DNA from: Paraburkholderia sp. | GTDB taxonomy: Bacteria > Pseudomonadota > Gammaproteobacteria > Burkholderiales > Burkholderiaceae | Assembly (NCBI RefSeq): GCF_026225065.1 | Contig: NZ_JAMFSB010000353.1 | Span: forward strand, 1 to 32,299 | DNA length: 32,299 bases | Reading direction: 5' to 3' | Shown here: positions 9,630-18,381 of the stretch, piece by piece | Layout of the letters: every line of letters starts with the position of its first letter | Position numbering within the stretch: position 1 is the first letter of the stretch | Made by a program: the position numbers and the translations under genes | Notes under the pieces: generated by a model | Told to the model about the DNA's origin: nothing | The model's database searches: none | The model's input: the letters and a program-made list of their open reading frames with translations, nothing else

Positions 9630-10667
9630 ATGACATTCAGCAACGACACTTCTCCCGCGAGCCTCGCGCGTCGCGCGTGGCTTCGCAAGACGGCCTGGGC
9701 AGCGGGGGCGGCCGCGTTTGGCGGCACCTCGCTAGGTCTGGCTGTGCCGCTTGCCTCGGCGCAAACGCCGCTCAAGCCACTGAATCTTTCCTGGAACGCA
9801 GGGGCGATCTGCACGGCGCCAGTTGCGGTTGCGGACAAGCTGGGTTTTTTCACCCGTCATGGCTTGCAGGTGGAACTGGTGAATTTCGCCGGTTCGACTG
9901 ATCAACTCCTGGAGGCGATTGCGACGGGTAAGTCCGACGCGGGCGTCGGCATGGCGCTGCGCTGGCTGAAGCCTCTGGAGCAGGGCTTCGACGTGAAGCT
10001 GACTGCAGGCATACACGGCGGCTGCATGCGTCTGCTGGCGACGCGCAGTTCGGGCATCGTCGATGTGGCGGGGCTGAAAGGGCACATTGTCGGCGTGAGC
10101 GACATGGCAAGCCCAACCAAGAACTTCTTCGCGATCGTGCTGAAGAAGCAGGGCATCGATCCCGATACGGAGGTCACCTGGCGGCAGTATCCGGCCAACC
10201 TGCTTGGCGAAGCGTTGAAGAAAGGCGAGGTCCACGCAATCGCGGACGGCGATCCGACCATCTGGAACATTCGCGAATCGGACCACCTGTATGAAGTGTC
10301 GAACAACCTGTGCGGCGAGTATCAGACGCGCTCGTGCTGTGTGTTAGGTGTGCGTGGTTCGCTGATCCGCAAGGACCGGGCGACCGCTCAGGCGTTGACC
10401 CAGGCGTTGCTGGAAGCAACCGAATGGACTGCTAACAATCCGGAGAAGGCAGCGCAGATCTTCTCGGTGCACGCGCCATCCGCGGACGTCAACCAGTTGA
10501 CTGCGATGCTGAAGAGTCACACCGATCATCATCACCCCACGGGCGATGTGTTCAGGAAAGAAATCGCGCTTTACGCCGACGATCTGAAAGCGGTCAATGT
10601 GCTCAACAGCGGCACTGATTCGAACCGGCTTGCTTCGCGGGTGTTTTCGGACGTGTTGACGACGTAA
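9630..10667 (+). CDS. ABC transporter periplasmic substrate-binding protein, NrtA/SsuA/TauA-like
   Basis: This is the periplasmic binding protein of the importer encoded just upstream. It has 345 residues. The N-terminus SLARRAWLRKTAWAAGAAA, followed by a cut site near LASAQ, looks like a Tat-type signal. The mature part begins KPLNLSWNAGAICTAPVAVA and continues ADKLGFFTRHGLQVELV, the usual start of the NMT1/SsuA fold. It has an unusual Cys-Cys pair (RSCCVLG) and a His-rich run (TDHHHPTG). The ATG at 9630 is preferred to the TTG at 9606 because the signal then starts normally, though the ribosome site is weak. The ligand is unknown. Confidence 0.88.
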   Translation: MTFSNDTSPASLARRAWLRKTAWAAGAAAFGGTSLGLAVPLASAQTPLKPLNLSWNAGAICTAPVAVADKLGFFTRHGLQVELVNFAGSTDQLLEAIATGKSDAGVGMALRWLKPLEQGFDVKLTAGIHGGCMRLLATRSSGIVDVAGLKGHIVGVSDMASPTKNFFAIVLKKQGIDPDTEVTWRQYPANLLGEALKKGEVHAIADGDPTIWNIRESDHLYEVSNNLCGEYQTRSCCVLGVRGSLIRKDRATAQALTQALLEATEWTANNPEKAAQIFSVHAPSADVNQLTAMLKSHTDHHHPTGDVFRKEIALYADDLKAVNVLNSGTDSNRLASRVFSDVLTT

Positions 10668-10689
10668 GGCCGGGCGTTTGCCGTCTCTT

Positions 10690-10717
10690 GCCTGCCTGCT
10701 GCTATGGCCGGGCAGGC
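10690..10717. terminator. Hairpin between the two convergent ABC operons
   Basis: GCCTGCC (10690-10696) and GGCAGGC (10711-10717) can pair with a 14-base loop. It lies in the 73-base gap between the ends of two convergent operons. The stem is only 7 bp and there is no U-tract, so this is a weak prediction. Confidence 0.35.
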
Positions 10718-10740
10718 TGGAGCCGGGCCTCGCGTGGCTC

Positions 10741-11619
10741 TCAGTGCTGTATGCCCCAGCGGCGCACGGTAATCCGCTCGAGCGTATCGAACACCAGATG
10801 CTCGATCAGCAGACCTATGACGATGACGGCCGCAAGCCCGGCGAAGACCCGATCCGTATACAGTTCATTGCGGTTCTCGAAGATGTACCAGCCGAGTCCG
10901 CCACTGCCCGAACTGGTGCCGAATACCAGTTCCGCTGCTATCAGCGTGCGCCACGCAAAGGCCCAGCCTACCCGCAACCCGGCGAGTATCGACGGCAACG
11001 CGGCTGGCACCAGAATCGACACAACGTGACGCAAGCCCGTCAGACCGTAATTGCGGCCCGTCATGCGCAGCGTCGCGGGCACCGCCTGAAAGCCTGAATA
11101 GGTATTCAACGCGAGCGGCCACAGCACGGCGTGAACCAGCACGAACAGCAGGCTTCCCGTGCCGAGGCCGAACCACAGCAGCGCTAGCGGCAACAGCGCG
11201 ATCGACGGCAGCGGATTGAACATCGCGGTCAGCATGGTGAGCAGGTCACGGCCGATGCGGGTCGACACGGCCAGCGAAGTCAGCGCGAACGCGAACGCGA
11301 CACCAAGCAGATAGCCGCGCAGCAGCACCGACATCGACACGGCGGTCTTCTGCAGCAACTCGCCGGACCAGATTCCCTGCACGAATGCGCTGAGCGTAGC
11401 GCTGAACGTCGGCAGCAAGAGATCGTTGTTGACGGCACGCGCCGCGAATTCCCAAATGATCACGAGGACCAGCGCGATCAGCGTCTTGCGCAGCCATGTA
11501 TGCGCGAAAATGCGTTTGCCGATTGGCAACGGCGCTTCGACCACGATATCGCCGAGCGGCTCCAGCGGACGTTCGTATTCTTCACGAACGGGTGGCAGCA
11601 AGATGGGCGGCGTGCTCAT
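10741..11619 (-). CDS. ABC transporter permease, SsuC/TauC family (second system)
   Basis: This is an inner-membrane permease of 292 residues. A polar N-terminus of about 40 residues ([19 protein letters not shown]) precedes the first membrane segment ([18 protein letters not shown]). The rest is a standard permease domain, with [17 protein letters not shown] and the coupling loop near [20 protein letters not shown]. It is the last gene of a binding protein-ATPase-permease operon and its ATG overlaps the ATPase stop (ATGA). It is shorter than the permease at 7675 and lacks that protein's extra N-terminal membrane pair. Confidence 0.92.
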   Translation of the reverse strand: MSTPPILLPPVREEYERPLEPLGDIVVEAPLPIGKRIFAHTWLRKTLIALVLVIIWEFAARAVNNDLLLPTFSATLSAFVQGIWSGELLQKTAVSMSVLLRGYLLGVAFAFALTSLAVSTRIGRDLLTMLTAMFNPLPSIALLPLALLWFGLGTGSLLFVLVHAVLWPLALNTYSGFQAVPATLRMTGRNYGLTGLRHVVSILVPAALPSILAGLRVGWAFAWRTLIAAELVFGTSSGSGGLGWYIFENRNELYTDRVFAGLAAVIVIGLLIEHLVFDTLERITVRRWGIQH

Positions 11620-12434
11620 TGCGCAGACTCCGTCTGTTCGAACAGCAGGTGATGGATGCGTTCGGCGGTGCGCTGAAAGTCGCTGCGGCCGGTACTGTCC
11701 TGCGTGTATTGATGGCTATTGAGCTCAGCGCGCACACGGCCCGGATGCGGAGACAGCAACAGAATCCGGTTGCCGACAATCAACGCTTCCTCGATCGAGT
11801 GCGTCACGAACAGCAGGGTGAAATTGACCTCTTCCCATAGACGCAACAGCTCTTCCTGCATCTTGCGACGCGTCAAGGCGTCGAGTGCGGCGAACGGCTC
11901 ATCCATCAGCAGAACGCGTGGCTGCATGGCGAGCGCGCGTGCGATCGCCACGCGTTGTTTCATGCCGCCCGACAAGGTGTGCGGATACGCCTTTGCAAAC
12001 GACGCAAGCCCCACCTTGTCGAGGTAGTGCAGTGCCCGTTCATTTGCTTCGGCACGCGAGAGCTTCCTGGCCACGCGCAACGGAAACACGACGTTTTGCA
12101 GCACCGTCTTCCACGGCGGCAACTGGTCGAATTCCTGAAACACCACGATACGGTCGGGACCTGGCCCGTGCACGGGTTGAGCGTCAAGCGAGATACTGCC
12201 GGAGGTGGGTTGGATGAAACCCGCTACGGCCTTGAGCAGCGTTGATTTACCGCAGCCGGACGGCCCGAGCAGCACGAAACGATCGCCGCCGTAGACGTCG
12301 AAACTCACCTGGTGGGTCGCGCGAACGATCCGCTCGCGCGTGCGGTATTCGAGGTTCACGCGGTCCACTACCAGAAGTTTTTCACTGGTTTGCGGACGCG
12401 TGATGACCGGTGCGGTGTCGGCAATCGTAGCCAT
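11616..12434 (-). CDS. ABC transporter ATPase, SsuB/TauB family (second system)
   Basis: This is the cytosolic ATPase of the second importer, 272 residues from the ATG at 12434. Motifs are Walker [10 protein letters not shown] (57-65), Q-loop [15 protein letters not shown], signature LSGGMKQR (from 154), Walker B LLMDEPF (175-181) and H-loop FVTHSIEEA. The ATG overlaps the binding-protein stop (TGATG) and its own stop overlaps the permease start, so all three genes are translationally coupled. An upstream in-frame start would run deep into the binding-protein gene and is rejected. Confidence 0.94.
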   Translation of the reverse strand: MATIADTAPVITRPQTSEKLLVVDRVNLEYRTRERIVRATHQVSFDVYGGDRFVLLGPSGCGKSTLLKAVAGFIQPTSGSISLDAQPVHGPGPDRIVVFQEFDQLPPWKTVLQNVVFPLRVARKLSRAEANERALHYLDKVGLASFAKAYPHTLSGGMKQRVAIARALAMQPRVLLMDEPFAALDALTRRKMQEELLRLWEEVNFTLLFVTHSIEEALIVGNRILLLSPHPGRVRAELNSHQYTQDSTGRSDFQRTAERIHHLLFEQTESAQ

Positions 12435-13486
12435 CAGCTTCCCGCCGCCGTCGCAGGGTCGTCGAAGAAGTAGTCCTTCCACGACTTCGGCTCGTTTTTG
12501 ATCGCGCCCACCCGGTACATGAACTGCGCCAGTGCGAAGGTATTCTGCGGGGCGACCTTGAACTGCACCTGCGGATTCTTGATGATCTTCAACAACAGGT
12601 TACGGTCGATTTTCGACTGGTTCACGCGGATATAGATGTCGGCTGCGGCATCCGGGTTGGCGGAGACGAAGCGCGCCGCATCGGCAATCGCATCGACAAA
12701 CGCCCGATACGTCTTCGGGTTCGAGTCGCGGAATTTTTCGGTCGCGTACAGAACCGTGGCCGAGCTCGGCCCACCGAGCACGTCGTACGAATTCAGCACG
12801 ATGTGCGCCTTGGGATTGCCGGCGAGTTCCTGCTCCTGAAACGGCGGATTGCCAAAATGCCCGGTAATTTCAGTGCCGCCGGCGATAATTGCAGCGGCCG
12901 CATCGGGATGCGGAATTGCCTGGGTGTACTTGTCGAGGCGGTTGTAATCCTTGTCGCCCCATTGCTTGGCGGCGGCGAACTGCAACACCCGCGATTGAAC
13001 CGATACGTTGACCGCCGGCACTGCGATCCGGTCCTTCTCGGTGAAATCGGCAATCGTTTTCACATTTGGATTGTTCGACACGAGGTAGTAGGGCAGATTG
13101 CCGAGCGAGGCGACGCCCTTGACGTTCTGCCTGCCATGCGTGCGGTCCCAGATCGTCAGCAGAGGGCCGACGCCGGCCCCGGCGATATCCACCGCGCCGG
13201 AGAGCAGCGCGTCGTTGACCGCTGCGCCACCTGAGAGCCTGAGCCAGTCCACCTTGATGTCGAGGCCTTGCTTGTGTCCTTCCTTTTCGATGAATTGCTG
13301 GTCGCGCGCCACATTCAGAAGCAGATAGACGACACCGAACTGCTCGGCGACGCGAATCTGCCCTTCGGCATGCGCTAGCGCCGGAGCGGTGAGGCTTGCG
13401 GCACCGATCGAGATCGTGAGCATGCTCGTTGCAAAACGGCGAGCGAAAGACGGCCCGGCGGCCGTCGTGGGAAAAGTGGACTGCAT
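12434..13486 (-). CDS. ABC transporter periplasmic binding protein, sulfonate/sulfate-ester type
   Basis: This is the first gene of the second importer operon. The 350-residue product has a long signal region ([20 protein letters not shown], cut near AHA about residue 40). The mature part starts [20 protein letters not shown], which resembles the binding proteins of alkanesulfonate, taurine and sulfate-ester importers such as AtsR. The segment [19 protein letters not shown] is a typical ligand-domain motif. It starts 59 bases downstream of a TauD-type dioxygenase gene on the same strand; this dioxygenase-importer order is like atsK-atsRBC of Pseudomonas putida. The ligand is an inference from the neighbour. 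Confidence 0.88.
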   Translation of the reverse strand: MQSTFPTTAAGPSFARRFATSMLTISIGAASLTAPALAHAEGQIRVAEQFGVVYLLLNVARDQQFIEKEGHKQGLDIKVDWLRLSGGAAVNDALLSGAVDIAGAGVGPLLTIWDRTHGRQNVKGVASLGNLPYYLVSNNPNVKTIADFTEKDRIAVPAVNVSVQSRVLQFAAAKQWGDKDYNRLDKYTQAIPHPDAAAAIIAGGTEITGHFGNPPFQEQELAGNPKAHIVLNSYDVLGGPSSATVLYATEKFRDSNPKTYRAFVDAIADAARFVSANPDAAADIYIRVNQSKIDRNLLLKIIKNPQVQFKVAPQNTFALAQFMYRVGAIKNEPKSWKDYFFDDPATAAGS

Positions 13487-13545
13487 TGAAACTCCGGTCA
13501 GCGTGTGGGCGTGCGCAAGCGGGCGCAGACGGACGAATAGGGCCG

Positions 13546-14445
13546 TTAGAACGGCACGTCGCCTTCAATTGTTGTGCGATACATTTTGCGGCGCAGATGG
13601 TCCGGCGTACCGGCGGCGAGATGCATCAACGAGCGGTTGTCCCAGAACACCATGTCGTGCTCGGCCCACTCGTGTGTGTACAGATGCTCGGGGCGCACGC
13701 TATGCGCGAACAGTTCTTCCAGCAGTTGCTGGCTCTCGTCTTCAGGCAGCCCGATGATGCGGGTGGTGAAATGCTCGCTGACGAAGAGCGCCTTGCGCCC
13801 CGTCTCCGGATGCGTGCGGACGACCGGATGCACAACGGGTTTGACCTGGGCAATCTGCTCGGCGGACAGATTCGGCCGCCACGGACTGCGTTTCTGCAAT
13901 TCCGCGTATTTCGCGAGATACGTATGCTCCGCCGAGCGTCCTTCTACGGCACTGCGCAGATGAGCGGGCAAGGTGTCCCACGCGAGGTGCATGTTGGCGA
14001 ACAGGGTATCGCCACCTTCGGACGGCAGCTCCTGCGCATGCAGCATCGAGCCAAGGCTCGGTGTTTCCTTGTACGACAGGTCGGAGTGCCAGAAATGGCC
14101 GGCGTCGCCCAGACCGATCGGTTTGCCGTCCTCGACGATGTTCGAGACGATCAGCACTTCCGGATGCCCTGCGAGCTGAAACTGGTGCAGCACGTGGATC
14201 TGCAGCGGCCCGAAGCGGCGGCTGAAGGCAATCTGCTCATCAGGCGTGATGCGCTGGTCGCGAAACACCAGCACGTGATGGTCGAGGTGCGCGCGATGAA
14301 TGCGCGCAAAATCTTCGGCGGCCAGCGGCTGGCTCAGATCGAGCCCAAGTACTTCGGCGCCCACAGGGCCATCGAAGGCCCGTATTTCAATGGCTTGGGG
14401 AACGGTGTGGTGCGCGGACACCGCGCGGTCGGTAGCAATCGTCAC
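13546..14445 (-). CDS. TauD/TfdA-family 2-oxoglutarate- and Fe(II)-dependent dioxygenase
   Basis: This is a cytosolic dioxygenase that hydroxylates a substrate next to a sulfonate, sulfate ester or similar group while decarboxylating 2-oxoglutarate. The 299 residues show the full iron triad: His120 and Asp122 in HFWHSDLSY and His275 in SLMHLAAG. Arg286 sits 11 residues after the last His, the same spacing as the 2-oxoglutarate-binding Arg of E. coli TauD. The start is a GTG at 14445 with GAAGAG upstream. It lies directly before a sulfonate-type importer operon, so release of sulfite or sulfate from an organosulfur compound is the likely job. TauD, AtsK and TfdA activities cannot be told apart here. 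Confidence 0.9.
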   Translation of the reverse strand: MTIATDRAVSAHHTVPQAIEIRAFDGPVGAEVLGLDLSQPLAAEDFARIHRAHLDHHVLVFRDQRITPDEQIAFSRRFGPLQIHVLHQFQLAGHPEVLIVSNIVEDGKPIGLGDAGHFWHSDLSYKETPSLGSMLHAQELPSEGGDTLFANMHLAWDTLPAHLRSAVEGRSAEHTYLAKYAELQKRSPWRPNLSAEQIAQVKPVVHPVVRTHPETGRKALFVSEHFTTRIIGLPEDESQQLLEELFAHSVRPEHLYTHEWAEHDMVFWDNRSLMHLAAGTPDHLRRKMYRTTIEGDVPF

Positions 14446-14606
14446 ACTAAACTCTTCGGTCGGTCGCAGCGTAGGCGCCGGTGGTGGCGCGATGCCCCCA
14501 ATTTACCGGCCCGTACAGCCAAGAGCAACGAAGCAAATGCTATGTGTTTATCTGCTGGAGTGATAAACCCGACGCTGTACCGGACGCGACGGGCATTGAG
14601 CTTGAA

Positions 14607-14635
14607 TTGACGAAATATCTAATAATAGATAATAT
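14607..14635 (+). promoter_or_regulatory. Predicted sigma70 promoter of the YheO-type regulator gene
   Basis: TTGACG (14607-14612) and TAATAT (14630-14635) are separated by 17 bases, close to consensus at both boxes. Transcription would begin near 14642, 25 bases before the ATG at 14667. The region is strikingly A/T-rich for this genome. Confidence 0.7.
14616..14631. promoter_or_regulatory. Inverted repeat in the promoter spacer, likely operator
   Basis: TATCTA-ATAA-TAGATA is a perfect 6-bp inverted repeat with a 4-base centre. It fills most of the spacer between the -35 and -10 boxes of the 14607-14635 promoter, where bound protein would exclude RNA polymerase. The simplest reader is the regulator encoded 36 bases downstream, acting on its own gene. 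Confidence 0.55.
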
Positions 14636-14666
14636 GTCTTTTATAGATGTCCGGTGAGCCGTTCCT

Positions 14667-15296
14667 ATGACGAAACAAACCATTGAGCAGCGCGCGCTGC
14701 TGGAGCAGGTCGGCCAGATCGCGGCAGGATTGGCCGAGACGTTCGCGCCGTTTTGCGAAGTGGTCGTGCACGATCTGCTCGACCCCAAACATGCCGTTCT
14801 GGCGATCCACAACAATCTGTCGGGCCGGGAAGTCGGCCATCCGGCAACCGAACTCGGGCTGGCGCGCATCGCCGACCCGGAATATCCCCAAGTGATTGCG
14901 AACTACGCCAATCAGTTTGCGGATGGCCGTCCGGCAAAAAGCACCTCGATCGGCATCAAGGATTCATCCGGCCAATACGTCGCCGCGTTGTGCATGAATA
15001 TCGACCTGACGCTGTTCCGCGGCTTGCAGAGCGCCGTCGGTCAATTTGTCCGGATCGATGCGGACGCGGCCATGAAAGAGTCGCTGGACCCGGCGGGGGC
15101 GGACCTGATCCGCACGCGTATCGACCAGTTTGCGGCCAGACTCGCCACCACGCCGCGCGCCCTCAAGACGGAAGACCGTCGCATGCTCCTGCGTGAACTT
15201 AAGGACTCCGGTGTAATGGAAATCCGCAGGGCGATGGAGGTGACGGCGCAGTATCTGGGTGTCTCACGCGCGACGGTGTACAGCGATGCGAAGTGA
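14667..15296 (+). CDS. YheO/DauR-type transcriptional regulator (PAS-like + HTH)
   Basis: This is a DNA-binding regulator of 209 residues. Residues about 10-125 form the YheO-type PAS-like domain (FCEVVVHDLLDPKHAVLAI, then STSIGIKDSSGQYVAALCMN). The C-terminal 60 residues (LKDSGVMEIRRAMEVTAQ, then LGVSRATVYSDAK) are the family helix-turn-helix. The best-known member, DauR, controls D-arginine catabolism in Pseudomonas. The next gene encodes a PLP enzyme on the same strand 83 bases on, so control of an amino-acid pathway is likely. A near-consensus promoter with an inverted repeat in its spacer lies upstream, suggesting autoregulation. The ATG at 14667 has only a weak ribosome site. Confidence 0.88.
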   Translation: MTKQTIEQRALLEQVGQIAAGLAETFAPFCEVVVHDLLDPKHAVLAIHNNLSGREVGHPATELGLARIADPEYPQVIANYANQFADGRPAKSTSIGIKDSSGQYVAALCMNIDLTLFRGLQSAVGQFVRIDADAAMKESLDPAGADLIRTRIDQFAARLATTPRALKTEDRRMLLRELKDSGVMEIRRAMEVTAQYLGVSRATVYSDAK

Positions 15297-15379
15297 TGCA
15301 CGCCGCCGGAGTGTCTTCGGAGCCGGCGCCTGAGTCGGCAACACGTCAGATCGCCACATCATTAACGTCAGGAACGAAC

Positions 15380-16519
15380 ATGTCGACAGCTCAGTACATC
15401 GACCCGCTCACGGGAGCGTTCTATCCGTTCGAGCAACCGCGCTGGTGCTCGGATAACCAGACACCGCTTCTCATCACGCCGCAGCCAGGCATCGGACGTG
15501 AGGACATCGACCGGAGCAATCGTTCGCTATGGCGCTACCGCGCTGCGCTGCCGGTCGATATCGCTCAGCCGGTTTCGATGGGGGAGGGATGTACGCCGCT
15601 GGTGCAGAAGGATTGGAACGAGCACCGCCCGTTTTTCAAGCTGGAGTGGTTCAATCCGACATGCAGCTTCAAGGATCGCGGCACTGCGGTCATGCTGTCG
15701 TTCCTGCGCCAGATTGGCGTGAACGCTGTGCTCGAAGACAGCTCGGGCAACGGCGGCGCATCAGTTGCCGCATTCGGTGCAGCAGCGGGAATGCGCGTGA
15801 AGATCCTTGCGCCAGCCTATACGTCTCCAGCGAAGGTGGCTCAGGTTCGGGCATACGGCGCAGAGATCCAACTGGTTGAGGGACCGCGTGAAGAGTCGCA
15901 AGCGGAGGCGATTCGACAATCTGCCGAGATTTTCTACTCCAGCCATAACTGGCAGCCGTTCTTTCTGCAGGGCACCAAGTCCATCGCATACGAGCTGTGG
16001 GAAGACCTCAACTTCGAGGCGCCGGACAACATCATCATTCCGGTGGGAGCGGGAAGCAACCTGCTGGGGTGTGACATTGGTTTCAAAGAGCTTCTTGCTG
16101 CAGGACAGATCAAAAAGCTGCCACGCCTCTTTGCTTCGCAGCCGCTGAACTGCTCGCCGCTCGATGCGTCGTTCCAGGCGGGCGTCGATACGCCTGTAGC
16201 CCGGCCGGTCCTGAAGACCGTCGCCGAAGGCACGGCAATTGCGCACCCGCTTCGCCTGCGAGAAATGATTACCGCGCTACGGGACAGCGGTGGCTCGACG
16301 GTAGCCGTTTCCGAAGACGACATTGTCGCGGCGCTTAAAAAGCTGGCGCGACAGGGCGTCTTTGTTGAGCCGACCTGCGCGCACGCCGCCGCCGCACTCG
16401 ACGAGTTGAGCCGGCGCGGCACGATCAAGGCAAACGAGCGCACGGTCGTCCTGTTGACGGGGACGGGCATCAAGGCTGCGGGCTATATCGCGGAGCTGTT
16501 TGCGCAACCTGCTGCGTAG
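15380..16519 (+). CDS. PLP-dependent enzyme of the threonine synthase family
   Basis: This is a fold-type II PLP enzyme of 379 residues. The Schiff-base Lys is Lys98 in CSFKDRG; the substrate loop is SSGNGGASVAAFGAAAGM; the phosphate-binding loop is VGAGSNLLG. The N-terminus has CSDNQTPLLI where many threonine synthases carry a similar short lid, and MGEGCTPLV is the usual early family motif. The ATG at 15380 follows AGGAACGAAC and removes a disordered extension that an upstream start would add. Pairing with a YheO/DauR-type regulator argues for a catabolic lyase or dehydratase acting on an amino acid rather than a housekeeping threonine synthase; the reaction itself cannot be assigned. Confidence 0.82.
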   Translation: MSTAQYIDPLTGAFYPFEQPRWCSDNQTPLLITPQPGIGREDIDRSNRSLWRYRAALPVDIAQPVSMGEGCTPLVQKDWNEHRPFFKLEWFNPTCSFKDRGTAVMLSFLRQIGVNAVLEDSSGNGGASVAAFGAAAGMRVKILAPAYTSPAKVAQVRAYGAEIQLVEGPREESQAEAIRQSAEIFYSSHNWQPFFLQGTKSIAYELWEDLNFEAPDNIIIPVGAGSNLLGCDIGFKELLAAGQIKKLPRLFASQPLNCSPLDASFQAGVDTPVARPVLKTVAEGTAIAHPLRLREMITALRDSGGSTVAVSEDDIVAALKKLARQGVFVEPTCAHAAAALDELSRRGTIKANERTVVLLTGTGIKAAGYIAELFAQPAA

Positions 16520-16554
16520 TTACCACACTCGCTCGAATACTTGTACAGGTAAGA

Positions 16555-16583
16555 TTTGGCGCAGAGATAATACGGTATATACT
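16555..16583 (+). promoter_or_regulatory. Predicted promoter of the phoU-like gene
   Basis: TTTGGC (16555-16560), 17 bases, then TATACT (16578-16583). The -10 is near consensus and the -35 moderate. The start point would be about 16590, with the ribosome site GAGGAG before the ATG at 16628. Confidence 0.5.
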
Positions 16584-16627
16584 GTTTTTGAAACACGTCA
16601 ACGGCCCCCATTGGCTGAGGAGCATAT

Positions 16628-17335
16628 ATGCCGGATAAACATCTCTCGAGCCAGTTTGACGCCGATCTCACACTGCTCTCCACACGTCTGCTCGCCATGG
16701 GCGGGTTGGTGGAGTCGCAGATCGCGCTTGCGATGCAGGCCCTGGATACCTTCGAGCTCGACTTTGTCGATCTCGTCCTCGAAGGCGAGCGCCGTCTGAA
16801 TACGATGGAAATCGAACTCGACGAAGAAATCTGCAATGTCATCGCTCGTCGACAACCGGCCGCTCGCGATCTGCGTCTGCTGATGGCGGCTTCGAAATGC
16901 GTCACCAATCTCGAGCGTGCGGGCGACGAGGCGCGCAAGATCGCCAAGCGAATCCGCCGCATTGCGCCGCGAGTCAGTGCGCAGGATGTCAATATCGCTG
17001 AGATCAAGGTCTCGGGCGCCATGGCTGCGGACGTGCTGCGCCGCGCGCTGGACGCGTTTGCGCGCATGGATACGGCTGCCGCGGAACAGATCATCCTGGA
17101 TGACGAGGCGATCGATAACGAGTTCAGGGCCTTTGTGCGCAAGCTCGTGACATCGATGACGGAAAACCCCCGGACTATCACGACGGCGTTGGACTATTTG
17201 TCTATCGCAAAGGCGATCGAACGGATTGGCGACCATGCCACCAACATCGCTGAATCCGTCGTGTATGTGGTTCGCGGCACCGATATTCGTCACGAACATA
17301 GAAAACGGCAAGAGCCCGAAGCGGTGCGTACTTAA
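16628..17335 (+). CDS. phoU: PhoU-family phosphate-signalling protein
   Basis: PhoU is a cytosolic metal-binding helical bundle that links the Pst phosphate importer to the PhoR/PhoB two-component system. The 235-residue chain has two PhoU repeats. The conserved acidic motif appears twice, as NLERAGDEARKIAKRI in the first and AIERIGDHATNIAESV in the second repeat. The start MPDKHLSSQFDADL is usual for proteobacterial PhoU, and GAGGAG precedes the ATG. It stands alone: no pstSCAB, phoB or phoR gene is in view, and it appears to have its own promoter. It may therefore be a second copy. Confidence 0.9.
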   Translation: MPDKHLSSQFDADLTLLSTRLLAMGGLVESQIALAMQALDTFELDFVDLVLEGERRLNTMEIELDEEICNVIARRQPAARDLRLLMAASKCVTNLERAGDEARKIAKRIRRIAPRVSAQDVNIAEIKVSGAMAADVLRRALDAFARMDTAAAEQIILDDEAIDNEFRAFVRKLVTSMTENPRTITTALDYLSIAKAIERIGDHATNIAESVVYVVRGTDIRHEHRKRQEPEAVRT

Positions 17336-17341
17336 AGAGAA

Positions 17342-17380
17342 GACGGCGGACCGGACCCTCGCGGCGCGGCCCCCGCCGTC
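17342..17380. terminator. Hairpin between convergent phoU and SMP-30 genes
   Basis: GACGGCGG (17342-17349) and CCGCCGTC (17373-17380) form a perfect 8-bp stem with a 23-base GC-rich loop. It lies in the 61-base gap between two convergent genes. There is no U-tract. Confidence 0.45.
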
Positions 17381-17396
17381 ACCTCACGTAGACACC

Positions 17397-18335
17397 TTAA
17401 CCGCCCACGGCGCCCTGGGTGTTCACGTGGACCGCGTAAATGGACTGTGACGAAGCCATGAACAGGCGGTTGCGGGCGCGGCCGCCAAAACACAGGTTCG
17501 CACAACGCTCGGGCAGCGCGATGCGGCCAATCGGCTTGCCGGCTGGCGAGATGATCACCACGCCGTCCAGTTCGTCGCTGCCCATGCCCCAGCCGCACCA
17601 AAGGTTGCCGTCGATATCGGCGCGCATGCCGTCGATCGTACCTGGCCCCGCATTGAAGAACACGCGTCCCTTACCAATCCTTCGCCCATCAGGCTCCATC
17701 TCGTAGACGTGGATCAGGCGTTCAGGCACGGCGCGCGATTCGATGATGTACAGCAACCGTTCGTCCGGTGAAAAACACAAACCGTTAGGCCCCTTCAGAT
17801 CACGCGTCACAACGGAAGCTTCTCCCGTGACACCGTCGATCCGGTACACCGAGTGCGGTAATTCCTGCTCGGCCTTGATACCCTCATAGTGACCCGCGAT
17901 ACCCATTGGCGGGTCCGTGAACCAGATCGAGCCGTCCGACTTGACCACCAGGTCATTCGGCGAGTTCAGGCGTTTTCCCTCGAACGAATCCATCAGCACG
18001 GTAATGCTGCCGTCATATTCGGTGCGTGTCACACGGCGGCCATGTTCGCAGGTGACGAGGCGACCCTGCCGGTCGCGCGTATTGCCGTTGGCGAAGTTCG
18101 ACGGCTTGCGAAACACGCTGACTACGCCGGTCTCTTCCTCCCATTTCAGCATCTGATTGTTCGGGATGTCGCTCCATAACAGATAGCGTCCATCGCCGAA
18201 CCACACCGGACCCTCGGTCCAGCGGTAGCCGGTAGCGAGGCGCTCGACCGCGGAGAACGCGACGCGGTATTGATCAAAGGACGGATCGAGCGAAATGACG
18301 CGTGGATCGGGATAGCGCTCAGCCTGCTGCCACAT
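17397..18335 (-). CDS. SMP-30/gluconolactonase-family sugar lactonase
   Basis: This is a six-bladed beta-propeller lactonase of 312 residues that opens aldonic or aldaric acid lactones using one divalent metal. Family signatures are GYRWTEGPVWFGDGRYLLW (metal-ligand Glu in TEGP), LNSPNDLVVKSDGSIWFTDP, GPNGLCFSPDERLLY and GTIDGMRADIDGNLWCGWG (ligand Asp). The ATG at 18335 follows GGAGA. The gene is divergent from an MFS carrier; the shared region carries a LacI-type operator at 18399 that overlaps its own -35 region. In the island it would open the lactone made by the uronate dehydrogenase-like enzyme at 23618. The exact lactone is an inference. Confidence 0.9.
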   Translation of the reverse strand: MWQQAERYPDPRVISLDPSFDQYRVAFSAVERLATGYRWTEGPVWFGDGRYLLWSDIPNNQMLKWEEETGVVSVFRKPSNFANGNTRDRQGRLVTCEHGRRVTRTEYDGSITVLMDSFEGKRLNSPNDLVVKSDGSIWFTDPPMGIAGHYEGIKAEQELPHSVYRIDGVTGEASVVTRDLKGPNGLCFSPDERLLYIIESRAVPERLIHVYEMEPDGRRIGKGRVFFNAGPGTIDGMRADIDGNLWCGWGMGSDELDGVVIISPAGKPIGRIALPERCANLCFGGRARNRLFMASSQSIYAVHVNTQGAVGG

Positions 18336-18381
18336 GGGTTTGTCTCCGTGTTGAGGGTAGGTGGATACCCGACGAAGGCAC

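Noticed and set aside
13429..14610. 393-codon open frame on the plus strand
   Set aside because: Antisense of the TauD-type dioxygenase, whose catalytic residues are all in place on the other strand.
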